A DNA stretch of 64,000 bases, taken from positions 372,001 to 436,000 of the forward strand of contig NZ_JAHWCI010000005.1 in the NCBI RefSeq assembly GCF_019550915.1. The letters run 5' to 3'. Both the position numbers and the translations under genes were made by a program. The notes beneath the pieces were generated by a model, which saw only the letters and a list, made by a program, of their open reading frames with translations, was not told the DNA's origin and did not search any database. Shown in pieces: positions 33,436-42,064 of this stretch. Origin of the DNA: Mumia sp. zg.B17. Its GTDB lineage: Bacteria; Actinomycetota; Actinomycetes; Propionibacteriales; Nocardioidaceae. Position 1 is the first letter of the stretch. Each line of letters starts with the position of its first letter.

Positions 33436-34737
33436 ATGAACGAGCACCCGGCGGACCGTCGCCTCTGGACGTGGGTCGTCGTCCTGGGCCTGACCGGCCA
33501 GCTGGCCTGGACGGTCGAGAACATGTACCTGAACGTGTTCGTCTACGACACGATCACCGACTCTCCGATGGCGCTGGCGACGCTGGTCGCCGCCAGCGCT
33601 CTCGCCGCCACCGTGGCGACGCTGCTCGCCGGAGCGGCGTCGGATCGCAGCGGGCGACGCCGCGAGCTGATCGCCGGCGGCTACGTGCTGTGGGGGGCCT
33701 GCACCGCAGCGTTCGGCCTGGTGAGCGTCGATGCCGCCGCGGCCCTGCTCCCGATGGTCGACGCCGTGACGGTCGCGATCGCGATCATCATCCTGCTCGA
33801 CTGCCTGATGAGCGTCCTCGGCGCGGCCGCCAATGACGCCGCGTTCAACGCCTGGGTCACCGACTCCACCCACCCCGGCAACCGTGGCCGCGTCGAGGGC
33901 GTACTCGCCACCATGCCGCTGCTCGCGATGCTGCTGGTCTTCGGGGCGCTCGACCCGCTCACCCGGGGTGGGCACTGGGTGCTGTTCTTCTCGGTCGTCG
34001 GGGGCGCCACGGCGGTGGTGGGCGTCGTCGCGTGGTTCGGGCTCCGGGAGACCCGCACGCCTCGACCGAGCGGCAGCTATCTGTCGTCGGTCGTCCACGG
34101 CCTGCGTCCGAGCACCGTGCGTGCACAGCCGAGGCTCTACCTGGCGCTGAGCGCGTGGGCGATCCTCGGCACGAGCACGCAGGTCTTCCTCCCCTACCTG
34201 ATCATCTACGTCCAGCGCTACCTCGACATCGAGGGCTACGCGATCGTGCTGGCGTCGGTCCTGCTCGGCGCGGCCCTGGTCAGCATCCTCGGTGGCCGTG
34301 TGCTCGACCGGGTCGGTCCGCCGCGGGCGATCCTGCCGGTCGCGGGGGCGTATGTCGTGGGTCTGCTCCTGATGTTCCCCGCGCGGGACATGCTCGCCGT
34401 GATCGGAGCCGGCATCGTGACGATGTCGGGATTCATGCTGGGTGTCGCCGCCATCTCCGCCACGGTCCGCAACCTGACGCCACCCGATCGCGCCGGTCAG
34501 GTGCAGGGCCTGCGGATGATCTTCGCGGTCCTGGTGCCGATGGTGGTCGGACCCTTCCTGGGCGCGGCGGTGATCGCCGGTGCCGACGAGACGTTCACCG
34601 AGCTGGGTGTCGTCAAGCAGGTGCCGAGCCCGTGGATCTTTCCCACGGCCGCCCTCGTCGTGCTGCTCATCGTGATCCCCGCCCGGATGCTGCGCACGAT
34701 GGACTCCCGCCCCGCGACGCTGGAGCCGTCCGCATGA
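33436..34737 (+). CDS. MFS transporter (sugar/glycoside type)
   Basis: The 433-residue protein has about 12 membrane segments and an MFS loop motif (GAASDRSGRRREL between segments 2 and 3). The N-terminus LTGQLAWTVENMYLNVFVYD is typical of a small actinobacterial MFS group that is often next to glycosidases. It is divergent from tannase and its stop overlaps the GH2-DUF2804 gene (ATGA). It may import a sugar or phenolic glycoside released by these enzymes; the substrate is inferred. Confidence 0.88.
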   Translation: MNEHPADRRLWTWVVVLGLTGQLAWTVENMYLNVFVYDTITDSPMALATLVAASALAATVATLLAGAASDRSGRRRELIAGGYVLWGACTAAFGLVSVDAAAALLPMVDAVTVAIAIIILLDCLMSVLGAAANDAAFNAWVTDSTHPGNRGRVEGVLATMPLLAMLLVFGALDPLTRGGHWVLFFSVVGGATAVVGVVAWFGLRETRTPRPSGSYLSSVVHGLRPSTVRAQPRLYLALSAWAILGTSTQVFLPYLIIYVQRYLDIEGYAIVLASVLLGAALVSILGGRVLDRVGPPRAILPVAGAYVVGLLLMFPARDMLAVIGAGIVTMSGFMLGVAAISATVRNLTPPDRAGQVQGLRMIFAVLVPMVVGPFLGAAVIAGADETFTELGVVKQVPSPWIFPTAALVVLLIVIPARMLRTMDSRPATLEPSA

Positions 34738-37523
34738 TGACCACCTGGGGCGACGCCCTCGACCCGGACCGCGTGCTGCCGGAGCACCCGCGCCCCCAGC
34801 TCGTCCGCGACTCCTACGTCACCCTCAACGGTCGCTGGGAGCACACGTTCACCGCTGCGTCTGCCGACGCCGTACCGACCTCGTGGGACGGCGAGATCGT
34901 CGTGCCCTTCTCTCCCGAGGCGCCGCTGTCGGGGGTCGGCCGCACGCTGCAGCCCGACGAGGCGCTCTGGTACCGCCGTACGGTCCGGCTCCCCGACGGC
35001 TTCGTGCGTGACCGCGTGCTGCTGCACTTCGGCGCGGTCGACCAGGACTGCGAGGTGTGGGTCGACGGCACGCGCGTCGGTGAGCATCGTGGCGGCTATC
35101 TCCCCTTCACGCTGGACGTCACCGACGCCCTGACCGGCGACGTGCATGAGCTGGTGGTCCGCGTCCGCGACGTCACCGACACGTCGTGGCGCAGCCGCGG
35201 CAAGCAACGACTCGACCGCGGTGGCATCTGGTACACGCCGCAGTCGGGGATCTGGCAGACCGTCTGGCTCGAGTCGGTCCCGGCGCGGTGGGTCGACCGG
35301 CTCGTGCTCACGCCGCACCTGGAGAGCGGCGAGGTCGAGGTCTGCGTCGTCGCGGGCGGGCGCGGGGCGGGCGAGGCCGAGGTGTCGATCAGCGCGGCGG
35401 GCCGTACGGTCGTCGGCGCCGACGTGACGGTCGGCGTGCCGACTCGGCTGAGCTTGGGCTCGGGCGTGCGCCCCTGGTCACCCGAGGACCCCTTCCTGTA
35501 CGACGTCGAGGTCCGGCTCGGCGACGACCGTGTCACGAGCTACGTGGGGATGCGCTCCTTCGGGACAGGCCCCGACGCGCACGGCTGTACGCGCCTGCTG
35601 CTCAACGGCGAGCCATACCTCCACGCCGGTCTGCTCGACCAGGGCTACTGGCCGGACGGCCTCTACACCCCGCCGTCGGACGAGGCGATGGTCCACGACA
35701 TCCGGACGGCCAAGGACCTCGGCTTCACGATGCTGCGCAAGCACATCAAGATCGAGCCGATGCGGTGGTACCACCACTGCGACCGGCTCGGCATGCTCGT
35801 CTGGCAGGACATGGTCAACGGCGGCCGCCGCTATCACCCCGCGGTGGTCACCGCGCCCGTCGTGCTGCCTGTCCGGCTGGACGACTCTCGCTACCGCGTG
35901 TTCGGACGCGAGGACGCGGACGGCCGTACGGAGTTCCTGGAGGAGCTCGACGCGACGGTCGCGCTGCTGCGCTCGGTCCCGAGCGTCGCGGCGTGGGTGC
36001 CGTTCAACGAGGGCTGGGGCCAGTTCGACGCCGACGCCGTCGCCCAGCGGGTCACCACACTCGACCCGAGCCGCCCCGTCGACCACGCGAGCGGCTGGTA
36101 CGACCAGGGCGGCGGCGACATGACGAGCAGGCACGTCTACTTCCGGCGCTACCGTCTCTCGCGTGCAGACGCCGACGACCCGCGCGCGGCCGTGCTGTCG
36201 GAGTACGGCGGCTATTCCCATCGGGTGCCGGGACACGTCTGGGGCGACAAGGAGTTCGGCTACCGCAAGATCGCCGACCGCTCGTCCTTCGAGCGTGCCT
36301 ACCTGCGCCTCCAGCACACCCAGGTGGGACCCGCCGTCGAGCAGGGGTTGACGGCCTTCGTCTACACCCAGCTCGCCGACGTGGAGGATGAGACCAACGG
36401 CTTGATGACGTACGACCGGAAGGTGCTCAAGGTGGACGCCGAAGCAGTACGAGAATCCAACCAGCGGCTGCGGCAGCGGCACGACCACGCGGCAGGTGGA
36501 TCTGCACGCCCGCTGACCGTCGTCGAGCGGGAGATCACGGCGCCGGTGTCCCTGACGCTGCCCGACGGTCGTCTCAACCCCGACGCGGTCGGGTGGACGC
36601 GCACGCCTCTGATCACCACCGACGGCATCGGCCGTGGCCGCCTCGGCAAGGGGCGCAACAAGCGCTGGGAGTACTGGGCGGTGACGACCCCCACGCACGT
36701 GGTCGCCCTCGTGCTCTCCGACATCGACTACGCCGCCGTGCACGGCCTGTGGCTGCTGGACCGGACCACCGGCGAGACCATCGCGTACGACGCCATCGGC
36801 ATCCTCGGCGGGAGCGCCACCCTGCCCGGCACGCTGGGGGCCGGTCCGGCCCGTGCCCGGACCAACAAGGTGCAGATCGCTCTCGACGAGGTCGACGGCG
36901 GGACGCGTCTCCGAGCCCGGACCGAGCGGGTGCAGGTCGACGTCGTCGCCCATCGACCCGAGGGACACGAGTCGCTCGGCGTCGTCGTGCCGTGGAGCGA
37001 CCGTCTGTTCCAGTACACGGTCAAGGACGTGGCGCGTCCGGCGACCGGCAGGATCCGCGTCGACGGGGTCGCCTCCGACCTTCCCGACGGCGAGTCCTGG
37101 GCGACGCTGGACCACGGCCGCGGTCGCTGGCCGTACGCGATGCACTGGAACTGGGGTGCGGGGTCCGGTCGCACCGGCGGCCGAGTGATCGGGATCCAGG
37201 TCGGTGGGAAGTGGACCGACGGCACCGGGTCGGTGGAGAACGCGCTGGTCGTCGACGGGCACCTGTCGAAGATCAGCGAGGAGCTGGTGTGGAGCTACGA
37301 CGTCGAGGACTGGATGGCGCCCTGGCGGATCACCGGTGGCACCGTCGACCTCACGTTCACTCCCTTCCACCTCAAGAGGTCCGTCACCGACCTCAAGGTC
37401 TTCTCGTCCCGGACGCACCAGTGCTTCGGCCACTGGAGCGGACGCGTCCAGGACGACACCGGGACCTGGGTCGAGGTCGACGGGCTCGTCGGATGGGCCG
37501 AGGCCGTCCGCAACCGCTGGTGA
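34734..37523 (+). CDS. GH2 glycosidase fused to a DUF2804 domain
   Basis: The 929-residue protein has a GH2 part (about residues 1-590: N-terminal sugar-binding jelly roll, Ig-like domain, TIM barrel). The acid/base Glu is in PFNEGWGQFD near residue 425 and the nucleophile Glu in LSEYGGYSH near residue 489. From about residue 600 a full DUF2804 domain follows (LPDGRLNPDAVGWTRTPL, KRWEYWAVTTPTHVVALVLS, then a THQCFGHWSG ending). No signal peptide is present, so it acts in the cytoplasm on something the MFS carrier imports. The DUF2804 domain normally stands alone. Confidence 0.87.
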   Translation: MMTTWGDALDPDRVLPEHPRPQLVRDSYVTLNGRWEHTFTAASADAVPTSWDGEIVVPFSPEAPLSGVGRTLQPDEALWYRRTVRLPDGFVRDRVLLHFGAVDQDCEVWVDGTRVGEHRGGYLPFTLDVTDALTGDVHELVVRVRDVTDTSWRSRGKQRLDRGGIWYTPQSGIWQTVWLESVPARWVDRLVLTPHLESGEVEVCVVAGGRGAGEAEVSISAAGRTVVGADVTVGVPTRLSLGSGVRPWSPEDPFLYDVEVRLGDDRVTSYVGMRSFGTGPDAHGCTRLLLNGEPYLHAGLLDQGYWPDGLYTPPSDEAMVHDIRTAKDLGFTMLRKHIKIEPMRWYHHCDRLGMLVWQDMVNGGRRYHPAVVTAPVVLPVRLDDSRYRVFGREDADGRTEFLEELDATVALLRSVPSVAAWVPFNEGWGQFDADAVAQRVTTLDPSRPVDHASGWYDQGGGDMTSRHVYFRRYRLSRADADDPRAAVLSEYGGYSHRVPGHVWGDKEFGYRKIADRSSFERAYLRLQHTQVGPAVEQGLTAFVYTQLADVEDETNGLMTYDRKVLKVDAEAVRESNQRLRQRHDHAAGGSARPLTVVEREITAPVSLTLPDGRLNPDAVGWTRTPLITTDGIGRGRLGKGRNKRWEYWAVTTPTHVVALVLSDIDYAAVHGLWLLDRTTGETIAYDAIGILGGSATLPGTLGAGPARARTNKVQIALDEVDGGTRLRARTERVQVDVVAHRPEGHESLGVVVPWSDRLFQYTVKDVARPATGRIRVDGVASDLPDGESWATLDHGRGRWPYAMHWNWGAGSGRTGGRVIGIQVGGKWTDGTGSVENALVVDGHLSKISEELVWSYDVEDWMAPWRITGGTVDLTFTPFHLKRSVTDLKVFSSRTHQCFGHWSGRVQDDTGTWVEVDGLVGWAEAVRNRW

Positions 37524-37525
37524 CG

Positions 37526-38320
37526 TCAGGACCCAGGTGACCGCTCGTTCACCGCCGCCGCTCCGAGCCGACACCACAACGCCGCCCACTGGGCCGGGGC
37601 GAGGTCGCGCGGCAGCGCCGCTCGGCCGACGGGCGCCTCGGCCAGCGCACGCCGGACGCCTCGCGCCGGCGTCCCGGTCACCCGTACGAGTATCTGCTCG
37701 AGTCCTCTCCCCCGGCCGGTGAACACCGCCCGCACGAACCGCTCGTACCGGGCGCGCTCGGTCGTCGGCACCAGCGGGTGCTCACGCCGCTCGACGGTGA
37801 GGATCCCGCCGTCGACACTCGGCATCGGGGTGAAGTGGCTCGCAGGCACACGGTGATGCAGATCGAAGGCGAACCACGGCGCGCTCTGCGCCGTCATCAT
37901 GGTGCTCCCTCCGACACCGGACCTCTTGCGCGCCACCTCCCACTGCGTCACCAGGACGGCGTGCCGCCATCCCGGCGACCGCAGCAGGCGCCGCAGGATC
38001 GGGGTGGTCAGGTGGAACGGGACGTTGCCGACGACGACGGGACGGTCGAGCGGTACGTCGAGCGCGTCGCCCTGACGGACGGTGACCCCCGGCAGCCGCG
38101 CGCGAAGGCGCTCGACGCGACGACGGTCCAGGTCGACCGCGATCAGGTCGCGTCCGAGGCCGGCGAGCGGACGCGTGAGGGCGCCGTCGCCGCTGCCGAT
38201 CTCGAGGATGGGGCCGTCCGTCGCACCGACGAGGGCGACGATGCGTTCGATGGTCGGACGGTGGTGGAGGAAGTTCTGGCCGAGCTCGTGCCGGCCGCCG
38301 TGAGGGGTGTGTGATCGCAA
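37526..38320 (-). CDS. erm: Erm-type 23S rRNA adenine N6-methyltransferase
   Basis: The 264-residue protein is of the KsgA/Erm family: RHELGQNFLHHRPTIERIV, the SAM-binding ILEIGSGDGALTRPLAGLG, AVDLDRRRVERL, and the catalytic NVPFHLTTPILRRLL (motif IV, N-[IV]-P-[FY]). The sequence starting HELGQNFL and the Arg-rich C-terminus resemble actinobacterial Erm enzymes rather than KsgA. It would methylate A2058 of 23S rRNA and protect against macrolides, lincosamides and streptogramin B. The only upstream start is TTG at 38320. The roughly 200-bp leader carries a short peptide frame and alternative stems, as in inducible erm genes. Confidence 0.87.
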   Translation of the reverse strand: MRSHTPHGGRHELGQNFLHHRPTIERIVALVGATDGPILEIGSGDGALTRPLAGLGRDLIAVDLDRRRVERLRARLPGVTVRQGDALDVPLDRPVVVGNVPFHLTTPILRRLLRSPGWRHAVLVTQWEVARKRSGVGGSTMMTAQSAPWFAFDLHHRVPASHFTPMPSVDGGILTVERREHPLVPTTERARYERFVRAVFTGRGRGLEQILVRVTGTPARGVRRALAEAPVGRAALPRDLAPAQWAALWCRLGAAAVNERSPGS

Positions 38321-38349
38321 GGGAGCGCTCCAACCGCAGAGGAGTGGAG

Positions 38350-38389
38350 CACCCGGGAGCGGGTGGGGTCGCCGACGCGCTGCCGGGTG
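38350..38389 (-). promoter_or_regulatory. Candidate attenuator stems in the erm leader
   Basis: In the transcript CGGGTG (from 38350-38355) can pair with CACCCG from 38360-38365, giving a perfect 6-bp hairpin with a 4-nt loop. A second CACCCG (38384-38389) further upstream competes for the same strand. Two alternative pairings between a leader peptide and the erm start are what an attenuator needs. Confidence 0.4.
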
Positions 38390-38435
38390 CGGGGCATCCG
38401 GAGGACGACGCGATCGAAGGTGAGGCGCCGCGCCG

Positions 38436-38486
38436 TCAGGAGCGGCGGGGACGGATCACGAGGGGGCACGCGAAGGCGAAGCACAT
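38436..38486 (-). CDS. Candidate erm leader peptide (16 residues)
   Basis: ATG at 38486 begins MCFAFACPLVIRPRRS and a stop. It is preceded by AAGGTGG at a suitable distance and ends about 115 nt before the erm start, in the erm transcript orientation. Inducible erm genes use short leader peptides on which macrolide-bound ribosomes stall. The C-terminal IRPRRS is rich in Arg and Pro, residues common at stall sites. Not confirmed by homology. Confidence 0.45.
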   Translation of the reverse strand: MCFAFACPLVIRPRRS

Positions 38487-38518
38487 GCGCGCCACCTTAG
38501 GAGGTCGGTGCGACCTCG

Positions 38519-39205
38519 TCACCCGGTTTTGGCGTCGACCGGCGGCCGGCGGTCGGGTGCCCAGGAGTCGCGCCCGTCACCCTCGATGGGGAGCGGCGGG
38601 CCGAGGACGACGTCGGGCCGCACGGTCGCCTCACCGAGCCCGCGGACCCGGGCGAGCAGCTCACGCACGTCGGCGCGCAGGGCGTTCGCGTCGCCGACGC
38701 CGAGGCCGTACGCCTCCAGCCCCGCGTTGCGGGCGAGGTCGACGGCCCGCGCGATGTGGAAGTCCTGCGTCACCACGACCGCGGTCGAGACGCCGAAGAC
38801 CTCGCGAGCCCGCAGCATCGTGTGCCACGTGTTGAAGCCCGCGTAGTCGGTGAACACGTCCTCGGGCGGGACGCCGGCGGCCAGGACGGCGTCACGCATC
38901 GTGTCCGGCTCGTTGTAGGCGTGCGTGCCGTTGTCTCCCGAGACCAGGATCTTGTCGACCGTGCCCGCCTCGTACAGGGCCACCGCCGCGTCGACCCGCT
39001 GGCGCACGACCGCCCCGAGAGTGCCGTCGGGTCGCACCAGCGAGCCGGGCACGATCGCCACCTGGGCGTGCGGAAGGTCGTCGGGATCGTCGACGATCCA
39101 CTGGTCGGTGCGTGCCAGCACGACGGCGTTGGCGGTGCCGAGGAGGACGATGCCGGTCAGTCCGAGGACCCCGAGGACGACGACGGCCCGACGCGTGCGG
39201 TTCAT
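38519..39205 (-). CDS. SanA/YdcF-like DUF218 membrane protein
   Basis: The 228-residue protein has one N-terminal membrane segment (AVVVLGVLGLTGIVLLGTAN) and an extracytoplasmic DUF218 domain: QVAIVPGSLV, YEAGTVDKILVSGDNGTHAYNE, DYAGFNTWHTMLRAREVF and VVVTQDFHIARAVDLARNAG. SanA-type proteins affect envelope integrity and vancomycin tolerance at high temperature. ATG at 39205 fits the family (MNRTRRA). It lies upstream of the erm leader on the same strand; the two may or may not share a transcript. Confidence 0.85.
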   Translation of the reverse strand: MNRTRRAVVVLGVLGLTGIVLLGTANAVVLARTDQWIVDDPDDLPHAQVAIVPGSLVRPDGTLGAVVRQRVDAAVALYEAGTVDKILVSGDNGTHAYNEPDTMRDAVLAAGVPPEDVFTDYAGFNTWHTMLRAREVFGVSTAVVVTQDFHIARAVDLARNAGLEAYGLGVGDANALRADVRELLARVRGLGEATVRPDVVLGPPLPIEGDGRDSWAPDRRPPVDAKTG

Positions 39206-39239
39206 GTCGGTCAGCGTAGGGGGCGGGCCGTCGGCCGTG

Positions 39240-39890
39240 TCATCGCCCGAGCCCCGACTCGATCGCGTACACGACCAGCTGCGCACGGTCGCGGGCGTGC
39301 AGCTTGACCATCGCCCGGCTCACGTGGGTCCGGACGGTGTCGGGGCTGACGACCAGCTCGTCGGCGATCTCCTGGTTCGAGCGACCGGTCGCGACCCAGC
39401 CGAGGATCTCGGTCTCGCGCTCGGTGAGGTCGCCGAGGCGGGGATGCGGACGCGACGCGGCCGACGTGCCCGCGAACCGCGTGATGACGGTCCGCGTCAC
39501 CGACGGGGCGAGCAGCGATCCCCCCTCCGCCACGACGCGGATCCCGTCGAGCAGGGCCGTCGGCTCGACGTCCTTGAGCAAGAACCCGCTGGCACCGTGC
39601 CGCAGGGCCTCGAAGACGTACTCGTCGAGCTCGAACGTCGTCAGCATCACGACCCGCACCCCGGCGAGTGCCGGGTCACGGGTGACCTCCTCGAGCAGCG
39701 CCAGTCCGTCGAGCACCGGCATCCGGACGTCGCACAGCACCACGTCGGGCCTCGTACGGCGGATCAGCGCGAGCCCGTCCCGACCGTCGGCCGCCTGCCC
39801 GACCAGCTCCAGGCCGTCCTCGGAGTCGACGAGGGTCGCCAGTCCCATCCGAACCAGCGGCTGGTCGTCGACCAGCGCCACGCGGATCAC
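39240..39890 (-). CDS. NarL/LuxR-family response regulator
   Basis: The 216-residue protein has a receiver domain (acidic pair VDDQ near the N-terminus, phospho-acceptor Asp in VVLCDVRMP near residue 54, Lys in LLKDVEP) and a C-terminal LuxR HTH (LTERETEILGWVATGRSNQE, residues 155-210). Its ATG overlaps the stop of the upstream histidine kinase (ATGA). Together with that kinase it probably controls the divergent ABC transporter operon and itself. Confidence 0.92.
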   Translation of the reverse strand: MIRVALVDDQPLVRMGLATLVDSEDGLELVGQAADGRDGLALIRRTRPDVVLCDVRMPVLDGLALLEEVTRDPALAGVRVVMLTTFELDEYVFEALRHGASGFLLKDVEPTALLDGIRVVAEGGSLLAPSVTRTVITRFAGTSAASRPHPRLGDLTERETEILGWVATGRSNQEIADELVVSPDTVRTHVSRAMVKLHARDRAQLVVYAIESGLGR

Positions 39891-41002
39891 GCGGGGTCCG
39901 GGAGGGTCGCGCGGACGACGAAGCCGCTGCCGCTGTCGTCGGCCGGCGTCACGTCCAGCGTGCCGCCGAGCTCGGCGACGCGTGCCCGCATGCCGGAGAT
40001 CCCCATGCCCTCATCCTGGCCCTCTGCGGGTGCACCGCGTCCGTCGTCGCGCACGCTCACGACGACCGTCCCCGGCTCGCGCACGATCGCGACGACCGCC
40101 CGGCTCGCGTCCGCGTGACGCAAGGTGTTGGTCAGCCCCTCCTGCACCACGGCGTACGCGACCTCACCGATCCGGTCGTCGACCGCGCCAGGCTCGCCTT
40201 CGCGGTCGACCTCGAGGCCACCCGCGCGCACCCGCTCGATCAGCGCGTCCAGGTCGCGCAGTCCGCGCGCCGGGCGGCGAGCCGCCTCAGACTCAGCACC
40301 CGCCATGCGACCGAGCTCGGTCCGCAGCGCGTCCAGCGACTCACGGCTGGTGGCACGGATCGCCTCCAGACTCTCGCGGGCCTTCTCCGGGTCGCGGTCG
40401 AGCAGGTGCAGGGCGACTCCCGCCTGCATGGCGATCACGGCCAGCCCGTGCCCGACGCCGTCGTGCAGGTCCTGGGCCATGCGCAGCTGCTCCTCGCTCG
40501 CCGCGCGAGCGGTCCGGTCGGCGCGCGAGGCCTCGAGCTGGCTCACGACGGTGGCGACGGCACCGGCCGCCGCGACCACGGCGAGCAGTCCGATGGCCTG
40601 CCACACCTCCTGCGTCCGCTCCCCGTCCGTGACGAGCATCCGGAGGACGAGCGCGGTCGCCGCGAGGACGGCGGCGGCGGTGGCCCACGGCACCCACCGG
40701 TACGACGTCGCCCGCAGCACGGCCACGAAGGTCACCGTCGGGAGTGCCAGGAAGATCGGGCCGTCCGCGAATCCCGCGCCGAAGTAGACGGCCGTGCAGA
40801 CACCGCTGGCCGCGACGGCCACCTCGGGTCGCCACGGGAGCACGGCCGGAAGGACGGCGAGCACCGCGACGATCACCGCGGCCGCGACCGCCCCGTGACC
40901 GGGGTCGACGTCGCGGTTGGCCGCAAAGGTGCCGAGCAGCACGACGGCCACCATCGCCCACCAGCCATGGGCGTTCGCCAGGACGCTGCGCCGGTCGCTC
41001 AC
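39887..41002 (-). CDS. HisKA_3-type sensor histidine kinase
   Basis: The 371-residue protein has about five N-terminal membrane segments, then a HisKA_3 dimerisation domain (RMAQDLHDGVGHGLAVIAMQ, phospho-acceptor His near residue 180) and an HATPase domain (EGLTNTLRHADASRAVV, DDGRGAPAEGQDEGMGISGM). It is the cognate kinase of the overlapping NarL-type regulator. GTG at 41002 is the likely start (SDRRSVLANAHG). It is divergent from the ABC transporter across a 132-bp gap with a long palindrome. Confidence 0.9.
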   Translation of the reverse strand: MSDRRSVLANAHGWWAMVAVVLLGTFAANRDVDPGHGAVAAAVIVAVLAVLPAVLPWRPEVAVAASGVCTAVYFGAGFADGPIFLALPTVTFVAVLRATSYRWVPWATAAAVLAATALVLRMLVTDGERTQEVWQAIGLLAVVAAAGAVATVVSQLEASRADRTARAASEEQLRMAQDLHDGVGHGLAVIAMQAGVALHLLDRDPEKARESLEAIRATSRESLDALRTELGRMAGAESEAARRPARGLRDLDALIERVRAGGLEVDREGEPGAVDDRIGEVAYAVVQEGLTNTLRHADASRAVVAIVREPGTVVVSVRDDGRGAPAEGQDEGMGISGMRARVAELGGTLDVTPADDSGSGFVVRATLPDPA

Positions 41003-41050
41003 GGGCCCGACGATAGACCGGCTAGAGCCCTGCGGCGTACGACCACGCGA

Positions 41051-41086
41051 GGCTCCGGCGTACGCGGATCCGCGTACGCCGGAGCC
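41051..41086. repeat. Perfect 36-bp palindrome between divergent kinase and ABC transporter genes
   Basis: The left half GGCTCCGGCGTACGCGGA is followed at once by its exact reverse complement, centred on GGATCC, with no mismatch or spacer. It lies between two divergent gene starts, so it is not a terminator. NarL-type regulators bind dyads, so an operator for the adjacent response regulator is the simplest reading; cruciform formation is possible. Confidence 0.8.
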
Positions 41087-41110
41087 GCGACGCAGCGGAC
41101 GCGACGCAGC
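41087..41110. repeat. 10-bp direct repeat beside the palindrome
   Basis: GCGACGCAGC occurs at 41087-41096 and 41101-41110, separated by 4 bp, in the ABC transporter promoter region immediately after the palindrome. The 14-bp period does not match a helical turn, so a regulatory role is uncertain. Confidence 0.4.
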
Positions 41111-41134
41111 ACGCGAACGACGACCGTGGTGCCC

Positions 41135-42064
41135 ATGAACGATCTGGTGGTGCAGACACACGGGCTGACCAAGAGGTACGGCGATCGACTCGCCGTCGAC
41201 TCGGTCAGCATGACCGTGCGGAGGGGCGAGGTCTACGGATTCCTCGGCCCGAACGGGGCCGGCAAGACGACGACCCTGAGGATGATGCTCGGCCTGATCC
41301 GGCCGACGGCCGGCTCGGCGAGCGTCCTGGGGCGGCCGGCAGGTCGCCCCGACGTCATCGCGCAGGTGGGCGCCTTGGTCGAGGGGCCGGGCTTCTACCC
41401 GTACCTGTCGGGCCGCGAGAACCTGCGGACCTTGGCGCGCTATCGAGGACTCGGCGACGCGGCCGTGGACGCGGCATTGGAGCGCGTCGACCTCACCGAC
41501 CGTGGGGGCGACCGGTTCAAGGCGTACTCGCTCGGCATGAAGCAGCGGCTCGGCGTCGCGTCCGCGCTCATGGGCGACCCAGAGCTGATCGTCCTCGACG
41601 AGCCGACCAACGGCCTCGACCCCGCCGGGATGGCCGACATGCGGGCACTCGTCGTCTCGCTCGCACGAGGCGGGCAGACCGTGCTGCTGTCGAGCCACCT
41701 GCTCACCGAGGTCCAGGAGATCTGCGACCGCGTCGGTGTCATCAACGGCGGTCGGCTGCTCCGTGAGGCGCGCGTCGCCGAGCTCCGCGGGGAGGCGACC
41801 CTGCGGGTGCGCGCCACCCCGGAGGACACGGCGCTCGCGGTCGCGATGAAGGCAGCCGGTGACGACGCGGTGCACCGTACGCCGCACGGGTTGGAGCTCG
41901 ACCTGAAACCGGCGGGCGCGCCGGCGCTCATCCGCGACCTGGTCGCGGCGGGTGTCGACGTCCACGAGGTGTTCCCCACCGAGCGCAGCCTCGAGGAGGT
42001 CTTCTTCGAGATGACGACGACCACGCAGACGACGCCCGCACAGACGAAGGAGACGGTGGCATGA
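41135..42064 (+). CDS. ABC transporter ATP-binding protein (drug/antibiotic export type)
   Basis: The 309-residue protein has Walker A GPNGAGKTTTLRMML, the signature YSLGMKQRLGVASALMG, Walker B LIVLDEPTNGLDPAG and the switch LLSSHLL, with a C-terminal tail typical of CcmA/bacitracin-type exporters. It pairs with the membrane protein whose ATG overlaps its stop. It is divergent from a NarL-type two-component system, a common arrangement for antibiotic-stress exporters. Confidence 0.93.
   Translation: MNDLVVQTHGLTKRYGDRLAVDSVSMTVRRGEVYGFLGPNGAGKTTTLRMMLGLIRPTAGSASVLGRPAGRPDVIAQVGALVEGPGFYPYLSGRENLRTLARYRGLGDAAVDAALERVDLTDRGGDRFKAYSLGMKQRLGVASALMGDPELIVLDEPTNGLDPAGMADMRALVVSLARGGQTVLLSSHLLTEVQEICDRVGVINGGRLLREARVAELRGEATLRVRATPEDTALAVAMKAAGDDAVHRTPHGLELDLKPAGAPALIRDLVAAGVDVHEVFPTERSLEEVFFEMTTTTQTTPAQTKETVA

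Noticed and set aside
31504-34098. Tannase reading frame extended to 864 codons
   Set aside because: The part upstream of 33303 is antisense to the MFS gene; the signal peptide and ribosome binding site fix the start at 33303.
41051-41086. Palindrome as a bidirectional terminator
   Set aside because: It lies between two divergent gene starts rather than two gene ends.
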